A stretch of 38,464 nt of DNA. It comes from an uncultured Eubacteriales bacterium. GTDB lineage: Bacteria > Bacillota > Clostridia > Oscillospirales > Butyricicoccaceae. The DNA is taken from positions 1 to 38,464 of the forward strand of contig CATJIY010000073.1 in the NCBI GenBank assembly GCA_949740695.1, in the 5' to 3' direction. A program made the position numbers and the translations under genes. The notes under the pieces were generated by a model. It was not told where the DNA came from. It saw only the letters and a program-made list of their open reading frames with translations, and ran no database searches. Positions within the stretch are counted from its first letter, which is position 1, and the number at the start of each line of letters is the position of its first letter. This document shows positions 15,592 through 23,218 of this stretch, piece by piece.

Positions 15592-15635
15592 TCACCGGTC
15601 CGGGGGCAGCCCGCCCCCGGATATCGGGTGAAAAC
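15587..15635 (+). promoter_or_regulatory. Long stable leader hairpin
   Basis: A two-part stem: outer GTTTT/CACC (15587-15596) with GGTG/AAAAC (15627-15635), and a perfect inner 9-bp stem (15599-15607 with 15613-15621, mostly G-C) over a 5-nt loop. It ends 7 nt before the AAGGAAGG ribosome site. It has no T-run, so it may act on translation or RNA stability. Confidence 0.55.
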
Positions 15636-15657
15636 AAACCAGAAAGGAAGGCCGCTC

Positions 15658-16209
15658 ATGACCACCGGACAAAAAAATTCCTCCCCGAAAATATCCGATT
15701 CTCTCAACGACGCTCCATCCCGCGTTTCCCCGGCGGACCCATCATGGGAACGTCCAGCGGCCTCCCCCGACGGGGAGGCTAACTGTTCTCCGCCAGCTCC
15801 TATGGCGGCGCTGGGGCAGCTTCGGGTACGGTTGGACACCATCCGGCTTTATGGCATTACACAGGAAGACCGATGGCAGCTGAAAGTCTATGAAAAAGAT
15901 ACTGCTCCCCCTCACACGCTCAAAGATTGGCTGTTCCCCGACCGGCGGTGGCTGTGGCAAGGCAAAACCACCCAAGCAAGCGGCCCAGAGGACTGGCAAG
16001 GCCAGCAGCTGGTGCTGGAGAACGGACAGATTCACCGAGCCATCCAAGGGCGGCCCGGTCAGCCAGAGGATGTAATTCATCAAAAAACCGAACTGCTCTA
16101 TGTCATTACCGACCAAGGGGAAACCTTTCGCTTTTACGCCGAGCAGGCGACCTTCGACCTTTGGGAAAAATGCCGGGAGCTGGACAAGTATTTTTTCAGG
16201 AACCGTTAA
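15658..16209 (+). CDS. Protein of unknown function
   Basis: 183 aa, not recognised. Residues 1-45 are low-complexity and rich in Ser, Pro and Asp, predicted disordered. The rest (from about residue 46) looks like a small compact beta-rich domain: LGQLRVRLDTIRLYG, DRWQLKVYEKD, RRWLWQGKTT, QQLVLENGQIHRAI and ELLYVITDQGETFRFYAEQATFDLWEKC. No signal peptide, membrane segment or catalytic motif is visible. The ATG at 15658 is set by AAGGAAGG 8 nt upstream. It is a single gene between its long structured leader and a strong terminator at 16232-16264. Its control region is more elaborate than one expects for a housekeeping gene. Confidence 0.7.
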   Translation: MTTGQKNSSPKISDSLNDAPSRVSPADPSWERPAASPDGEANCSPPAPMAALGQLRVRLDTIRLYGITQEDRWQLKVYEKDTAPPHTLKDWLFPDRRWLWQGKTTQASGPEDWQGQQLVLENGQIHRAIQGRPGQPEDVIHQKTELLYVITDQGETFRFYAEQATFDLWEKCRELDKYFFRNR

Positions 16210-16231
16210 ATATCTGTTCCAACCAGCATAA

Positions 16232-16264
16232 CGGCCAATGCTGGATCAGCATTGGCCGGTTTTT
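16232..16264 (+). terminator. Strong intrinsic terminator of the unknown gene
   Basis: A perfect 12-bp stem (16232-16243 with 16247-16258) with a 3-nt loop, followed by GTTTTT. It lies 22 bp past the stop codon at 16209. Confidence 0.88.
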
Positions 16265-16343
16265 CCACAGAACTGCATACCGTATAAATTGTTTAACGCC
16301 GCGCAAAAGGTGTTCTTTTCCAGAGTGTTTATAAACTGCGTTC

Positions 16344-16379
16344 CCGCCCCTGCAGCTTTCCCGCAGAGGCGGCTTTTTT
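16344..16379 (+). terminator. Second plus-strand terminator
   Basis: CCGCCCCTGC (16344-16353) pairs with GCAGAGGCGG (16363-16372) with one mismatch, and TTTTTT follows. It faces the end of cysS and may also act in reverse for that operon, although the minus side has only a weak T-run. Confidence 0.65.
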
Positions 16380-16382
16380 ATC

Positions 16383-17837
16383 TCATCCCCGCTTCCAGCG
16401 GACGCCGCCGGGGATGTCGGTCAACTCCACCCCCTGGGCCTTTAGCTCCGCTCGAATGGCGTCCGCCCGGGCAAAATCCTTGCCTTTTTTCGCATCTGCC
16501 CGGGCTTGAATCAGTGCTTCAACTCCCGCATCCCCCTGACCATCCTCCGAAATGATGGTAAAGCCTGCGGCGGGCGCCGCCTGAACCGCAGCCGCATCCT
16601 TGCGTTTTTGGGCGGCGGCAGACAGCAGGTTCAAACTGAGCACACTGTCAAACTCGCCCAGCAGCGCCAGCTTTTCTTTATCCCCCAAAGAAGCCTTCAA
16701 TACATCATACAAAACGGTCACCGCCAACGAGGTGTTCAAATCGTTATCTAGCGCTTCATGGAACCGGTCCCGCAACGCTTGCGCCTGTTCCCCTCCAGCG
16801 CCGCCGTCCCCCGGCTTGAGGGCGGCGATACGTGCGATCAGCTTTTGATAAGCGGTAGCCGCATTGTCCAGCCCTTCCCAGGTAAAAACCAAGTTGCGCC
16901 GGTAGTGGCTTTGCAGGCAGAACATCCGGTAAGCCATGGGATCATAGCCCTTTTTCTCCAACAGCGATACGGTAAGAAATTCTCCCTTGGATTTACTCAT
17001 CTTTCCAGTAGCGTCATTTAAATGAAGCACATGGAACCAGAAATTACACCATTTATGCCCCAAATAAGCCTCTGACTGGGCAATCTCGTTCGTATGATGG
17101 GGAAAGGCGTTGTCTACGCCGCCACAGTGAATATCCAGCCGTTCTCCCAGATGTTTGATGGAGATCGCTGAGCACTCAATGTGCCAGCCTGGATAGCCTA
17201 CCCCCCAAGGGGAATCCCATTTCAACGCCTGATCCTCAAATTTAGACTTCGTAAACCATAAAACAAAGTCATTTTTATTGCGCTTGTTACCGTCCTCTTC
17301 CACACCTTCTCGAACGCCCACCATCAAGTCGTCGTCCTCATGCTTTTGGAACACATAATACTGATCCAGCTTGGAAGTATCGAAATACACGTTTCCCCCA
17401 GCCTGATAAGCGTAGCCTTTATCCAGAAGACCCTGAATCATCTGAATGAATTCTGGGACGCAGCGAGTGGCTGGCGCCACCACGTCCGGCCGCTTGATGT
17501 TCAGCTTTTCGCAATCGCTGAAAAAAGCGTCTGTGTAAAACTGAGCCACCTCCAGGACCGTCTTGCGCTCCCGGCGAGCACCCTTGAGCATTTTATCCTC
17601 CCCAGTATCCGCGTCCGAGGAAAGATGGCCTACATCGGTGATATTCATCACTCTCATGACCTCATAACCCAAATAACGGAGATACTTTTCCAGTGCATCC
17701 TCCATGATATAGGTCCGCAAGTTACCGATATGGGCATAGTGATAAACCGTCGGGCCGCAGGTATACATAGCCACCTTTCCCGACTGGTTGGTTTGAAAAT
17801 ACTCCTTTTGATGGGAGAGGGAATTGTAGAGCTGCAT
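16383..17837 (-). CDS. cysS: Cysteine--tRNA ligase
   Basis: 484 aa class I aminoacyl-tRNA synthetase. It shows TCGPTVYHYAHIGNLRTY (the HIGH-like HIGN and first Zn-binding Cys), GWHIECS (second Zn ligand) and CGGVDNAFPHHTNEIAQ (His/Glu Zn site), and the KMSKSKG signature. The C-terminal anticodon-binding/DALR region is intact. It charges tRNA-Cys. The ATG lies 5 nt after the pgsA stop; the AAAGGAG ribosome site is inside the end of pgsA. It is the last gene of the recA-recX-rimO-pgsA-cysS run. Confidence 0.96.
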   Translation of the reverse strand: MQLYNSLSHQKEYFQTNQSGKVAMYTCGPTVYHYAHIGNLRTYIMEDALEKYLRYLGYEVMRVMNITDVGHLSSDADTGEDKMLKGARRERKTVLEVAQFYTDAFFSDCEKLNIKRPDVVAPATRCVPEFIQMIQGLLDKGYAYQAGGNVYFDTSKLDQYYVFQKHEDDDLMVGVREGVEEDGNKRNKNDFVLWFTKSKFEDQALKWDSPWGVGYPGWHIECSAISIKHLGERLDIHCGGVDNAFPHHTNEIAQSEAYLGHKWCNFWFHVLHLNDATGKMSKSKGEFLTVSLLEKKGYDPMAYRMFCLQSHYRRNLVFTWEGLDNAATAYQKLIARIAALKPGDGGAGGEQAQALRDRFHEALDNDLNTSLAVTVLYDVLKASLGDKEKLALLGEFDSVLSLNLLSAAAQKRKDAAAVQAAPAAGFTIISEDGQGDAGVEALIQARADAKKGKDFARADAIRAELKAQGVELTDIPGGVRWKRG

Positions 17838-17842
17838 AGCGC

Positions 17843-18400
17843 TCAGGCTCCTTTCTGGGTAAATCCGTCTTTAATGACGGCGTAGTTGTCAATCAAATAG
17901 GTAGCTCCCGAAATAGCCGTAATGATGACGGTGAGCCAAATCAATCCATCCTGCAAACACAACGGGCCCAGATAAATAGGGTCCATGGGGATCAGCAGGA
18001 TGATGATAGTAACCATGGTAATCAAGGTTTTGGCCTTTCCCCAGATATTTGCCGCGATAACCAGGCCGCTGGATGCGGCTACCATCCGCAAAGCGGATAC
18101 AATAAATTCCCGCCCAAGAATGATGGTTACCGCCCAAGAGGGAATAATCCCCTGCTCGACAAACAGCAGCAGCGCGGCCATTACCAATAATTTATCGGCC
18201 ACCGGGTCCATAAACTTTCCAAAGTTTGTAACCTGATGGTTCCGGCGGGCCAGCTGTCCATCCACATAATCAGTGAGGCAAGCAACGACATAGACCGCCA
18301 GCGCCGCGATATCGCAAGTCGGGGTTCCCTGATAGGCCAGGGCCAAAAATACCGGGATCAATATCACTCGAGCGCAAGTGAGCATATTGGGAAGGGTCAT
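17843..18400 (-). CDS. pgsA: CDP-diacylglycerol--glycerol-3-phosphate 3-phosphatidyltransferase
   Basis: 185 aa membrane protein of the CDP-alcohol phosphotransferase family. The catalytic motif D-G-x2-A-R-x8-G-x3-D-x3-D reads DYVDGQLARRNHQVTNFGKFMDPVADK in full. It makes phosphatidylglycerol phosphate, the committed step to phosphatidylglycerol. Several hydrophobic segments are visible. The ATG at 18400 has AGGAGG 10 nt upstream and follows the rimO stop by two bases; a TTG at 18406 is too close to that ribosome site. Confidence 0.94.
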   Translation of the reverse strand: MTLPNMLTCARVILIPVFLALAYQGTPTCDIAALAVYVVACLTDYVDGQLARRNHQVTNFGKFMDPVADKLLVMAALLLFVEQGIIPSWAVTIILGREFIVSALRMVAASSGLVIAANIWGKAKTLITMVTIIILLIPMDPIYLGPLCLQDGLIWLTVIITAISGATYLIDNYAVIKDGFTQKGA

Positions 18401-18402
18401 AA

Positions 18403-19740
18403 TCAATCATCCTCCTGACCGGTCATTGTGCCATACAGGTCGCAGCCCTCGGCATAGGTTACGCGAATCGTGACAAATTGGCCTTCCTGAGCGCTACCCT
18501 CAAAATATACCAGACCGTCCACCTCGGGAGCGTCCATATAGCTGCGGCCAAACCAGCGGCCGTCCTCCTGTCCGCAGACCAACACGTTCAGTTCCCGGCC
18601 AACCTGCCGGGCAGAATGTTCCTCCATCACCCGTTCCTGGAGGGCATAGAGCTGGGCTTGCCGCCGCTCCTTTTCCTCTTGGGACAGTTGGCCGGGCATC
18701 TCCGCCGCAGAAGAACCTTCTTCCTGAGAATAGCAAAAGACCCCCACCCGTTCCAACCGGTATTCTTCTAAAAAATCATACAGCGCCTGAAACTCCTCTT
18801 CCGTTTCCCCTGGAAAGCCCACAATCAAACTAGTCCGAATGACAGCGTTGGACATCAACGCCCGAATACGATCGATCCGCTCCCGAACCAGAGCGCCGCC
18901 TCCCCGGCGGTTCATATCCCGCAGCACCCGGTCATGAATGTGCTGGATCGGGATATCAAAATAAGGCAGTATCTTTTCGCTATGGGCAATGTATTCCAAA
19001 AGACCGTCTTCAATTTCATCAGGATAAAGATAATGGAGCCGAATCCACCGAATACCCGCTACTTTTTCCAGCCGGCGGAGCAGCTCGGTCAGGCAGGGCT
19101 TGCCATATAGATCTTTCCCATATCGGGTCACGTCCTGCGCTACGATTAATAATTCCTTTGCTCCTTGAGCCGCTAAAGCCTCCGTCTCCTGTACCAGTTC
19201 CTCCATAGGCACACTGCGGAAAGCCCCTCGAATCTGAGGAATGACGCAATAGGCGCACCGGTTGTCGCATCCCTCGGCTATCCTTAGATAGACCGAATAA
19301 GCGGGAGTCAACAATACCCGGGGGCCAGTGAGGCAGCTTTGCTCTCTAGGGGCAAACCAAGTTCGCCGGCCGGCGCCGGAAAGCGCCTGCGTCACCGCCT
19401 CCACAATCTCATCATAGCTGCCGGTGCCTAAGGCGGCGTCCACCTCGGGCAGCTCGGCAAGAAACTCCTTTTGATACCGCTGGGAAAGGCACCCGGAAAC
19501 AATGAGTGCTTTCAGCTTGCCTTCGGCCTTGCGCTGACCCAGCTGGAGGATGGTTTGGATGGCTTCCTCCTTGGCGCTGTCGATAAAGCCGCAGGTATTG
19601 ACAATCGCCGCGTCCGCCCCTTCAGGGGAATTCAGCAGCGTCATGCCGGCCCGTTCCAACCGGGCCAACATCTGCTCGGAATTTACCAGATTTTTGGCGC
19701 AGCCCAAGGAAACCAAATAAATACAAGGTTGATGATTCAC
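18403..19740 (-). CDS. rimO: Ribosomal protein S12 methylthiotransferase RimO
   Basis: 445 aa radical SAM methylthiotransferase. The N-terminal UPF0004 domain has VSLGCAKNLVNSEQML with further cluster cysteines (VNTCGFID and VSGCLSQRY), the radical SAM motif is CDNRCAYC, and the C-terminal TRAM-like domain ends in VTYAEGCDLYGTM. The 30S S12 aspartate is the usual target. The CAKN-xx-DSE-like N-terminus with YLVSLGCAKN separates it from MiaB and MtaB. It starts with GTG and overlaps recX by four bases (GTGA). Confidence 0.95.
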   Translation of the reverse strand: MNHQPCIYLVSLGCAKNLVNSEQMLARLERAGMTLLNSPEGADAAIVNTCGFIDSAKEEAIQTILQLGQRKAEGKLKALIVSGCLSQRYQKEFLAELPEVDAALGTGSYDEIVEAVTQALSGAGRRTWFAPREQSCLTGPRVLLTPAYSVYLRIAEGCDNRCAYCVIPQIRGAFRSVPMEELVQETEALAAQGAKELLIVAQDVTRYGKDLYGKPCLTELLRRLEKVAGIRWIRLHYLYPDEIEDGLLEYIAHSEKILPYFDIPIQHIHDRVLRDMNRRGGGALVRERIDRIRALMSNAVIRTSLIVGFPGETEEEFQALYDFLEEYRLERVGVFCYSQEEGSSAAEMPGQLSQEEKERRQAQLYALQERVMEEHSARQVGRELNVLVCGQEDGRWFGRSYMDAPEVDGLVYFEGSAQEGQFVTIRVTYAEGCDLYGTMTGQEDD

Positions 19741-20204
19741 GGTTCTTCCTCCATTTGTTCGGAATAGGCGGCAAGAGCGGCATGGATTTCCTCCCAGGAA
19801 AATCCACGGCGGAACAATCCGTCGGCCGCCCGCTTGAGAGCTTTTCGGTCAGGGCTTCCTTCAGGCAGCTTGGAGCGAAGATACCGCTCCAGCTTTTCTG
19901 GGTGGAGCACATAGTCCTCCATAGATGCGTCAATATCACCAGGGTCCAGCCCCTTTTCCCGCAGGCGCTGCCGGATACGGGCCGGACCATAGCCCCGGGC
20001 ACACAAATCCCGTACCAATAACCGGCCGTATTCCCCATCGTTCAGATAGCCCAGCTCCTGTAGCCGGGCCACCGCCCAGGCTGCGTCCTGTTCTTCCGCC
20101 CCTTTTTCCAACAGACGGTTATAGAGCGCGCTGCTGGAACGCTGGCGGTATTCCAACACATTGGCCGCCATCCGCAGGGTCTTTTCCCTGGAATCCGCTT
20201 CCAT
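19737..20204 (-). CDS. recX: Regulatory protein RecX
   Basis: 155 aa, all-helical RecX. The three tandem helical repeats show RSSSALYNRLLEKG, LQELGYLNDGEYGRLLVRDL, GYGPARIRQRLREKGL and a C-terminal RAADGLFRRGFSWEEIHAAL block. RecX binds RecA filaments and dampens their activity. It lies 28 bp downstream of recA on the same strand, the classical arrangement, and overlaps rimO by GTGA. Confidence 0.92.
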   Translation of the reverse strand: MEADSREKTLRMAANVLEYRQRSSSALYNRLLEKGAEEQDAAWAVARLQELGYLNDGEYGRLLVRDLCARGYGPARIRQRLREKGLDPGDIDASMEDYVLHPEKLERYLRSKLPEGSPDRKALKRAADGLFRRGFSWEEIHAALAAYSEQMEEEP

Positions 20205-20232
20205 GGCTCACGCCCTCCCGTCTGCCATCCAA

Positions 20233-21369
20233 TCAGTCATCCTCAAAGTCATCGGCAAAGACCTCTACATTGTTTTTGGCTGCCCGCCCTTTTGCGGCGG
20301 ATTTTGTGGGAGCCGTTTTCGTTGGCTCTTTGGGCGCTTCCTGCACTTCCCCTTTGGCAGCGTCCGCAGCCTCATCCTTAACCTCGTCTTTACCGGTGAG
20401 TTTTTCCACAATTTTGCTCTGAACCGCCGCCATAGCCTCCGGGTGATCTTTAAAATACTGTTTGGCGGCGTCCCTGCCCTGACCCAGCCGTTCCTCGTCC
20501 ATATAGAACCAAGCCCCCGACTTCTGCACAAAACCAAACTTAACTCCCATATCCACAATCTCGCCCACTTTGGAAATACCCTCGCCGTACATGATGTCAA
20601 ATTCGGCCTCTTTAAAGGGCGGCGCAATCTTGTTTTTCACGACCTTGGCCCGGGTGCGGCTGCCAATGAGGATGGAGCCGTTTTTCAGATGCTCGATGCG
20701 TCGAATTTCAATCCGCACGCTGGAGTAAAATTTCAACGCCCGGCCGCCTGTAGTGGTCTCCGGATTACCATACATCACGCCGATTTTTTCCCGCAGCTGA
20801 TTGATAAAGATCACCACACAGTTGCCTTTGGCAATAGCGCCTGCCAATTTACGCAAAGCCTGGCTCATCAGCCGGGCTTGAAGGCCCACAAAGCTATCCC
20901 CCATTTCGCCCTCAATCTCGGCCTTGGGCACCAGAGCGGCCACTGAGTCCACCACCAAAACGTCGATGGCTCCAGACCGCACCAATGCCTCGGCAATCTC
21001 CAGCGCTTGTTCGCCGGTATCCGGCTGAGAAACCAACAAACTGTCGGTGTCCACCCCCAAAGCTTTTGCATAGACCGGGTCTTGCGCGTGCTCAGCATCA
21101 ATAAAGGCAGCTTCACCCCCAGCCTTCTGCGCCGAGGCAATGACATGGAGAGCGATGGTGGTCTTACCAGAGGATTCCGGACCATAAATCTCTACAATAC
21201 GCCCCCGGGGAACCCCGCCGATGCCCAGGGCCACATCCAACGACACTGATCCAGTGGAAATAGCTTCTACCTGCATGCCTGGGTTCTCTCCCAGACGCAT
21301 GACTGTTCCCTTTCCATATTGTTTTTCCAACTGCTGGAGGGCAGTCTCCAGCGCCTTTTGCTTATCCAT
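20233..21369 (-). CDS. recA: Recombinase RecA
   Basis: 378 aa. Walker A GPESSGKTT, Walker B-type VLVVDSVAALVP, and the L2 region (FINQLREKIGVMYGNPETTTGGRALKF) are all intact, as is the C-terminal domain with an acidic/alanine-rich tail ending in EVFADDFEDD. It pairs homologous DNA and stimulates LexA self-cleavage. GAGGTG precedes the ATG. In the 129 bp before the gene I see only a weak TAGAAT -10 candidate and no LexA box with the usual 4-bp spacing, unlike the repair gene at 178. Confidence 0.97.
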   Translation of the reverse strand: MDKQKALETALQQLEKQYGKGTVMRLGENPGMQVEAISTGSVSLDVALGIGGVPRGRIVEIYGPESSGKTTIALHVIASAQKAGGEAAFIDAEHAQDPVYAKALGVDTDSLLVSQPDTGEQALEIAEALVRSGAIDVLVVDSVAALVPKAEIEGEMGDSFVGLQARLMSQALRKLAGAIAKGNCVVIFINQLREKIGVMYGNPETTTGGRALKFYSSVRIEIRRIEHLKNGSILIGSRTRAKVVKNKIAPPFKEAEFDIMYGEGISKVGEIVDMGVKFGFVQKSGAWFYMDEERLGQGRDAAKQYFKDHPEAMAAVQSKIVEKLTGKDEVKDEAADAAKGEVQEAPKEPTKTAPTKSAAKGRAAKNNVEVFADDFEDD

Positions 21370-21498
21370 GCAAACACCTCGTTCTATCCGCCCTTCCCTG
21401 ATGGGAAAACAGCGCTTTTTTCTATTCTACACGACTTTAGACAATGCTTTAGCCCTCTCATTTTTGGAGGCCGATTTTTTAATTTTTAAGCCGCAACC

Positions 21499-21987
21499 TT
21501 AAATCTGTTTAGAAATAAAATGTACGCACCCATTTGAGGGCTGTAAAATATGCGGTATCAATTCCATAGGATATACTTTTGCGCCGTTTTTCAGCTGCTC
21601 CAATGGAACCCAACAAAAATCCAGATCTATCCGTTCCTGATCCAAGTCGTCATACCCAGAAAAGATACCTTCCATTGGAATATCCGGTTTTAACAGCTCT
21701 ACGCTGTAATAAAAACAAATTTGATGACAAGGCCTTTTCCCCCAAGGAAAAAAGATCTCGCCTACCGCCAACAGCTTTCCTACTTTTATGTTCGTGTGAA
21801 GTTCTTCCTCAAATTCTCTTTTTAAAGTTTCCGCAGAGGTTTCCAATCCTGCTACATGCCCCCCAATAATGGAATAATCATCATTTTTGGGGCGCTGCAA
21901 TAATATTTTATCGTTTTGGATCAAAATTCCACCAACCCGATAGGAAAAAACCATGTCATCCATTTTAAATAAGATGTCTCTTTCCAT
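21499..21987 (-). CDS. NUDIX hydrolase
   Basis: 162 aa. The NUDIX box is complete: GGHVAGLETSAETLKREFEE, continuing EL, i.e. G-x5-E-x7-R-E-x2-E-E, coordinating Mg2+. The C-terminal strand region has DFCWVPLEQLKNG. It hydrolyses a nucleoside diphosphate linked to another group; the true substrate is unknown. It lies 53 bp downstream of the broken DUF6483-type gene and probably shares the promoter at 22304-22332. GAAAGGAG precedes the ATG. Confidence 0.88.
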   Translation of the reverse strand: MERDILFKMDDMVFSYRVGGILIQNDKILLQRPKNDDYSIIGGHVAGLETSAETLKREFEEELHTNIKVGKLLAVGEIFFPWGKRPCHQICFYYSVELLKPDIPMEGIFSGYDDLDQERIDLDFCWVPLEQLKNGAKVYPMELIPHILQPSNGCVHFISKQI

Positions 21988-22039
21988 AAAGTTCTCCTTT
22001 CAATATCTTCCACTGCTTCCGCCCCCAGAAGATTCTTTT

Positions 22040-22269
22040 CTATATGCTGTTCTTCTTGCTTCCAGGCAAAAACTGGGCAAACAAAAGATCTTCCGCCGCT
22101 CCCAACTGTCCCTGCCGAAGCAAACCAGTAAGTTCATCCATCAAGGTCTGCGTCTGCTGATCCTCTATTGCGTATTCCCCGTTTCCCCGCTCTTTCCAAA
22201 TAGCAATTTCGCCAAAACCATAGTGACCAGTTCAATCTGCCGCATCAACCAATCCTGTTGCATGAACAT
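22040..22269 (-). pseudogene. DUF6483-like gene with a frameshift
   Basis: On the minus strand an ATG at 22269 (GGGAG 9 nt upstream) opens MFMQQDWLMRQIELVTMVLA and stops at TAG 22165-22167 after 34 codons. One frame away the sequence continues without stop as EYAIEDQQTQTLMDELTGLL and on to a TAG at 22040-22042. Joined, the two match the small DUF6483 family of Clostridia. The shift falls at a run of four G (plus 22177-22180); one added G would restore the frame. It may be a true pseudogene, a homopolymer sequencing error, or a slippery frameshift. The promoter at 22304-22332 looks strong, which argues against long-standing decay. The family call rests on memory of the N-terminal motif. Confidence 0.6.
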
Positions 22270-22303
22270 TAGACAAAACTCCCTTTTCACTAGTCACAGC
22301 TGT

Positions 22304-22332
22304 ATTATAGCAAACTTTTCTATCTATGACAA
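22304..22332 (-). promoter_or_regulatory. Sigma-A promoter of the DUF6483-NUDIX unit
   Basis: On the minus strand TTGTCA (22327-22332), 17 bp, TATAAT (22304-22309). The distance to the ATG at 22269 is about 35 bp. In 22333-22503, up to the end of the restriction enzyme gene, I see no gene and no convincing terminator. Confidence 0.78.
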
Positions 22333-22503
22333 GGCAACCGGCAAACTGCTGAAACGCTTTTCTGATTAGGACTAGTATACTGTATTTTTCCAATAAACGC
22401 AATGGCCTAAAGCTTTTTCCCCAAAGCCGGGCAAGTACAGATCCGCCTTTCCTATACCTGCCATTCTGCCCGCCAGCGCCACAAAAGGGGGCGCCAGCCA
22501 CCT

Positions 22504-23217
22504 TTAAAACACATAATACCGAAAGGTAGTTTCCGCGATTTCTTTCATGATCCCGGCCATTTCCTCCGCTGTCCATGGCTCTTCCCGAAAATACATAGAC
22601 ACCGGAGCAAAAGCGCTGTGGTCGGCGCTGCCGTCCCGCTTAAACACATAGGTCCGATTGAGGGGATAAAACTGATTGAGCATGCTCACCTTGGACAACA
22701 CGGTCTTTTCCTCTGGGGCAAAGTCGCACCCGCTGCCAAAACAAACAAAGGGGGTCACCTTGTCGTGGTTCATCATAGCCCGGATACCTGTGAGGTTTTT
22801 CCCCAGCCGCTCAATGGCGTTGCCAGTGGCCTGTCGTCCCTTGCCCTCCTGCGCCCGCTTATCATTGGTGCCTTGCCGTTTGACCTCGGCAAAAAGCAAG
22901 GGCAGCCGCTGGCTCCCATCTTTTTTTACTAAAAAGAGCACCCCGCCATCGGGAACGATGCTTCGATCCATGTACTGATAATCAAACTCAGCCCGTTGAC
23001 CATGGGCCTTGATATGCTCCAGCATGTGCTCCACCTGGAGGGATTTTTCATATTGCAACCCATATTCTCCATAGGTTTCTGTAAAATCAAACCGGTCTTT
23101 TAGATAACCCATCACCCACCCCATGGCCCGCTCAATGGCCTTATCATCCTTTTGGGACAAGCTATTTTTGGGTTTATGCTGTTCCAAGCGGGTTCGCAAG
23201 CTTTCCGACTGACTCAT
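22504..23217 (-). CDS. EcoRI-family type II restriction endonuclease
   Basis: 237 aa. The catalytic core matches EcoRI: SIVPDGG (P89, D90) followed by LLFAEVKRQG (E111, K113), the PD-(D/E)XK site, spaced almost as in EcoRI itself (D91, E111, K113). The recognition loop ATGNAIERLGKN (residues 130-141) keeps the GNAIER residues that in EcoRI, RsrI and MunI contact the AATT core. EcoRI-like C-terminal text (TPFVCFGSGCDF, STAAxx-type SMYF) follows. The target therefore probably contains AATT (GAATTC or CAATTG); the outer bases cannot be told. AAGGAGG precedes the ATG, one base after the methylase stop, so the pair is coupled. It is shorter than EcoRI (277 aa). Confidence 0.85.
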   Translation of the reverse strand: MSQSESLRTRLEQHKPKNSLSQKDDKAIERAMGWVMGYLKDRFDFTETYGEYGLQYEKSLQVEHMLEHIKAHGQRAEFDYQYMDRSIVPDGGVLFLVKKDGSQRLPLLFAEVKRQGTNDKRAQEGKGRQATGNAIERLGKNLTGIRAMMNHDKVTPFVCFGSGCDFAPEEKTVLSKVSMLNQFYPLNRTYVFKRDGSADHSAFAPVSMYFREEPWTAEEMAGIMKEIAETTFRYYVF

Positions 23218-23218
23218 C

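Noticed and set aside
21370..21390. LexA box at the recA ribosome site (GAACGAGGTGTTT)
   Set aside because: The half-sites are spaced by 5, not 4, and the right one is GTTT. It is probably just the ribosome-site region.
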